Source: Nephrocerus scutellatus (Eukaryota; Arthropoda; Insecta; Diptera; Pipunculidae). Taken from it: a stretch of DNA of 64,000 nucleotides. Position numbers and translations under genes: made by a program. Positions within the stretch are counted from its first letter, which is position 1. Each line of letters starts with the position of its first letter. The notes under the pieces were generated by a model. The model made no database searches. It was not told the DNA's origin and saw only the letters and a list, made by a program, of their open reading frames with translations. Below, piece by piece: positions 45,423 through 64,000 of this stretch. The stretch spans positions 115,051,908 to 115,115,907 of the forward strand of contig OX352763.1 of NCBI GenBank assembly GCA_947095585.1. Direction: 5' to 3'.

Positions 45423-46779
45423 AATTGGCTACTTCTCTTGAGCAGCACTGATGGAAAAAGCGATAGAACAGTGACAAGCAGGAAACGATCCTTCAGTGAC
45501 TTAGCGAATCTATTGACTTTGCAATGTTTTCCCCACCGATAAGTTTTATTGCTCGGTTTTGTATTCTATCCAGCAGATGCAAAGTAGTCTTTGGTACTCC
45601 TGACCAGATATGACAATTGGCCTCATGTTTGGGGCGAATAAACGCCTTGTAGATAGTAGACAGATCAGAGGAAGGAAAAGAATTCTTGAAAACCTAAACA
45701 TTTCGCAGCATTGTTGGGGGTCGAAAATGTGGTCATTCCTACGAAGCTTGTAGTTAACTCATATACCAAGAATTGGTAGTCTTCCAGTTTCCTCGATGCC
45801 ATTTATGGGAAATGGCTGAGAGTTTAGCGTAGCATTGGGTTTTGGAAGCGTTAAATTCTACTCTATTACGATTATTATGCTGTCCAGGTCAACATTTTAC
45901 GTCTGTGATTGAGTTCCGCATGAGAAGGAGATCGACGTTCAGCAAACTGATATGAGAAGCTTAGTGTGCTGTCGTCAGCAAAAGAATAAATTGTATTAGA
46001 AGCAACAGACAAGAGATCATTAATAAAAATGAGAAAGAATGTTGGTAACAAGACATAGCCCTGGGGAACTCCAGCATTTATGCGATTAATCTCAGAATCA
46101 AAACCGTCCAGGTCCAGATGATTACTTCTTATTTAAGGAAGCAGTTTTTCATTAACTCCATAAGCATGCATTTAGTGTAAAAGAACTTGATGCCAAACTC
46201 TGTCAAATGCATTGAAAATATCGAGTGTAACGACTTTGCTTTAACCAAATTGATGAATGAACTGGTTCCACTGTTCTGTGAGAAATGCCATCAAATCACG
46301 AGGTTACCCACGAAATCCGTATTGCCGGTCACAAATCATTTTGTTAGTTTCAAGATATTTCATAAGCTGATACGAGGAAAGAAACCACTCGCATTTTTTG
46401 GATATAGGCTGGACAAATGCTGTTTTTCAGTTTTTTGGAAATAGTCCAGAGGAATAGTATAGATGGAAGAGCTTACGCAATGGTAATGCCAACATGGGAG
46501 AACATATCTTCAGAACTAATGGGGAAATACCATCTAACCCAGCGGATTTGTAAGTGTTGAGATATGCACGAGTACGAATGTAAAACTGTCCCATAGATTG
46601 TTAAATACTCGGAGGTACAGCAGAAAGGCACCATCTGAAATCTTTGAGCTAGCTGCAAAATGTTCAACAAACCGATTGGCCTTGTCCTTAGAGCTGACAG
46701 CTGGATTCCCTACTGGGTTCAGCGGAAAGCAGCAGATCTTTCACTGATCACTCTCTACTGAATAGGAACTGGGCTCTAC

Positions 46780-47645
46780 AAGAGCGCAAGGTTCAGGATG
46801 GAGTCCCATGGGGCCAGCCAGAATCATGAAGTTGAAGAGTCACTATGCCTACCAGGGAAAGCTTGCACTATCAAGATTTTCTTTATTTTGACATCAGAGT
46901 CATGGAGTGTATTCTCTGATGTGTATATATCGGTGGCTGGGCTCGATTTCCTCGATTCTCAGTCCTTGCATGGATGTGTTTCCAACCCGTCAAGGATTGT
47001 TCGTAAAGCCTTGTCGAGTCGAGACAAACTTGCAGCTATTTGGAATCCTCCAGAGTCCTGTACAGATTCTAAGTAAATTCCTTTCTTAAAGGGAGATCGT
47101 TGGTGGTGAGATGATGAACCATATCGGATAGCCATGGTTATCACTTGTCTGATGAGCTGCTTGTAGATGAGTGTTGGACAGTCCGTTTCGTCTTCTTAGA
47201 AGCGGGTGCACCAAACGGATAACGTAGTTTAATCTTTCAATCGTTATAGCGATGTGATTGTTGAACTTAAGCCTCAGTGAAGGTAGTTCCCAAGTACTTT
47301 GTCTCTGACTTGGTGTTTATTATCCTGTTATGATGATTTTTTATCCTCTGTACTGGCTTACGAAATTTCTTCTTGCTATTTTTGTTGCTGGAACTCGAAA
47401 GCAGATGAGTTCCGTTTTGTTGGCGTTGATCTTTAACCGTCACTAAAGGTAGTAATCCCAAAGATTTCGGAGATGTTACTCCACTCTTCGGGCAGTCATT
47501 TGCGAAAAGCATGATCTTTATCCCGACTGTATTGGTGGGTTGATCCGCCGTGTTAGTCCTAAACAGGACGGGTTCATGTCTGGAACCTTGAGGAGCTCCA
47601 TCTTTAATCTCTTTCCTAGTTGATGGGCTGTGGTAAGCCTAAAAG
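46780..47645 (-). pseudogene. Jockey-like LINE RT C-terminal fragment
   Basis: Minus strand: GTRPVLFRTNTADQP-type core in shifted frames, LFAND at about 47,500 (decayed FADD), INANKTELICF-like and TKSETKYLGTTFTEA sequence, an RLNYVIRLVHPLLRRN block, and the C-terminal GYPIWFIISPP-like and RLDKALRTILDGLETHPCKD segments (47,090-46,959). Several frame breaks. It is distinct from family A. Confidence 0.6.
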
Positions 47646-48072
47646 AGAACATTTCTTGGTGCGTTTTCCCTTTTATATGTTTTGCCTCTTTGTGAATTGT
47701 GCAGCTTAGTTCAGCTCTCTCCATTTTCCATTTGCCATTCGTTGTTTGCTTGCTCGCACGGTGCATTGGTTATGCTGGATTTTACTTTTATGCATGCGTA
47801 CAATGGGCGTTTGCTATTTCTTTGGCTTATTCATATACACATAGTAGGTGTACGACGAAATTTGATGCACAAATTTTCGTCATTACAACTGTACCAGAAT
47901 TAATGTTTGGGAACCCAGTAGCTGATTTATGGCTGCACCAATATTGTTTGGCAATCTACATAAGACTTTATGATCTAAGTCTAACTCATTTTATTGTATG
48001 ACTAAAAATAATACTTAATATGATTTTAAAAACGAATGACTATTTGACACAAATTTCTTTCAATCTTTTCAG
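47646..48072. other. Intron end before the 5' UTR exon
   Basis: No element recognised. It ends in a pyrimidine-rich acceptor, ttcaatcttttcag (AG at 48,071-48,072). Confidence 0.5.
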
Positions 48073-62912
<14,840 letters not shown>

Positions 62913-64000
62913 GTTCATTTCTCACACAACTATATAGTCACTCAATCGAAAAATTGTACGAACAAGAGATGTTGTAATTTTTCATTTTTAAATGATTCTC
63001 CCACACACACACGCAGACTGTTGTAGTCTTTAAACAAAAAAGAAAACAAAAAGAATTTGATGTATTTCCTACTTTTATGGAGATTATTTGTGTTGACAAA
63101 AATTCATTTCATTTGAAAACAAAAAGAAAAGTAAAACAACCAACAACCACATTTAGCTAAACAATTTTAACGAACTAATAGCAAATACAAATAAATGTTA
63201 TACTTATTATACAACGGATAAATTGTCGTGTTAGGCAACCAAACCAAAACACCAAATAAATAAATTTTTTTAAGAAAATGTGCAAAACATTTAAAACTAA
63301 AAAAAGCTACCAAAAAAGAAAAAACACTTACCTACTATTTCTACAAATAGAATTGCATTGCATTTTTTTTAAAAATGCAATATATCTGATTAGGAAATAA
63401 ATCAAACAAAACGATGGCAATATTTTTGGAGGTTGAAGAAGAATTTCACAGAAACAAAAAAACCAAAACCCAAGATAACTTTTACAAAAAGGACACACTA
63501 CAGATACATACAAAAGAATCATATATATTACCTATGTAACAAAGCAAAAGCAAATAAATTGGAAAATCAATATCAGACTTATATATTTAAAGACAGAAAA
63601 AACACCACATAGAAGATGGAAAAATGGAAAAAATATATTAGTTATTCGAACCTTAGATGGGCAAGAAGACAGTTTTACTAAAGAACAGTTTACCAAACAG
63701 GACAAAATCAGAGTATTTTCAACAAAAAAAGAACAAAATATTGATATACCATATATATGTATTAATAAATCCAAACAAGAAGCAATTTTTAAGCAGATTA
63801 TTATATAAAAGATACAATTGATTTATGGTTCACCTTCACTACAAAAATAGCAAACAGGAAATAATAAAAATATTTGGCGCAACAGACCGCAGCCATTCGT
63901 CTTGTGCGTGTTATAGTTTTGCACACAAATGAAAAATGGCATCATAATAAGAGAAAGGTTTTTAAATTCCAGCACTTGAAAGAATGCAAGAAATTAACGC
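62913..64000 (+). other. fne: fne 3' UTR (continues past the window)
   Basis: A/T-rich trailer with no transposon signature. AATAAA signals lie at 63190-63195, 63255-63260 and 63259-63264, with further variants later. ELAV-family genes usually have several kilobases of 3' UTR with proximal and distal poly(A) sites, so the true end is probably beyond the right edge. Confidence 0.6.

Larger units (their letters stand above)
44880..46770 (-). pseudogene. CR1/Jockey-like LINE (family A) with two nested insertions
   Basis: Minus strand. From the 3' end at left: TVKFRDSFFS at about 44,900-44,925, EFNRNTHG, the thumb, and catalytic and core RT sequence in frame-shifted pieces (an FADDSTLSF-type remnant near 45,975, VPQG near 46,070, DRQYGF-like near 46,320). 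It extends to a linker near 46,700. Alignment to the 25,175-26,818 copy is nearly colinear except for two insertions: an RTE-like stub (44981-45089) and a tRNA-derived SINE (45143-45422), each flanked by target-site duplications. Confidence 0.75.

Overview
The window looks like intron-rich, AT-rich chromosomal DNA of a higher (brachyceran) fly. The basis is one near-perfect ELAV/Hu-family gene of the Drosophila FNE type on the + strand, the fly-type non-LTR retrotransposons around it, and a captured histone H2A fragment. A tephritid or similar large-genome fly is plausible, but that is inference.

The only convincing host gene is an ortholog of found in neurons (fne). A candidate promoter and non-coding first exon lie at about 32,200-32,923. 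A probable AT-rich 5' UTR exon begins at 48,073, and the start codon is at 49,086. Four constitutive coding exons (49086-49278, 49533-49790, 55464-55710, 62588-62912) join in frame to give 340 residues with three RRMs. Three additional micro-exons keep the frame. Two of them (51 and 45 nt) sit at the same position in RRM1 and RRM2, in the loop between beta2 and beta3. The third (45 nt) sits in the hinge before RRM3 and matches the known ELAV-responsive fne mini-exon in place and size. The 3' UTR runs off the right edge.

Nearly everything else is repeat wreckage. 1-2,611: a near-perfect foldback element, a chimeric reverse transcriptase ORF and an internally deleted mariner. 4.8-18.9 kb: LINE remains (RTE-like with an (ATG)n tail, CR1/Jockey-like, and LOA/R1-like), a second mariner fragment and tandem repeats. 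19-24 kb: tandem repeat arrays. 24.3-31.4 kb: RTE-like, CR1/Jockey-like (with a 547-codon ORF) and LOA/R1-like pieces, plus a SINE tail. 33-47.6 kb, the putative first fne intron: more RTE, CR1/Jockey and Jockey-like pieces, an array inverted relative to the one at 23 kb, and a CR1-like copy carrying both an RTE stub and a tRNA-derived SINE with target-site duplications. Two fne introns (49.8-55.2 kb and 56.5-62.6 kb) are filled with LINEs, one carrying an H2A C-terminal fragment, but the DNA next to the micro-exons is free of recognisable elements and U-rich.

No bacterial-type systems, CRISPR arrays, intact tRNA or rRNA genes were seen. Clade names for retroelements are from motif recognition, not from a search.
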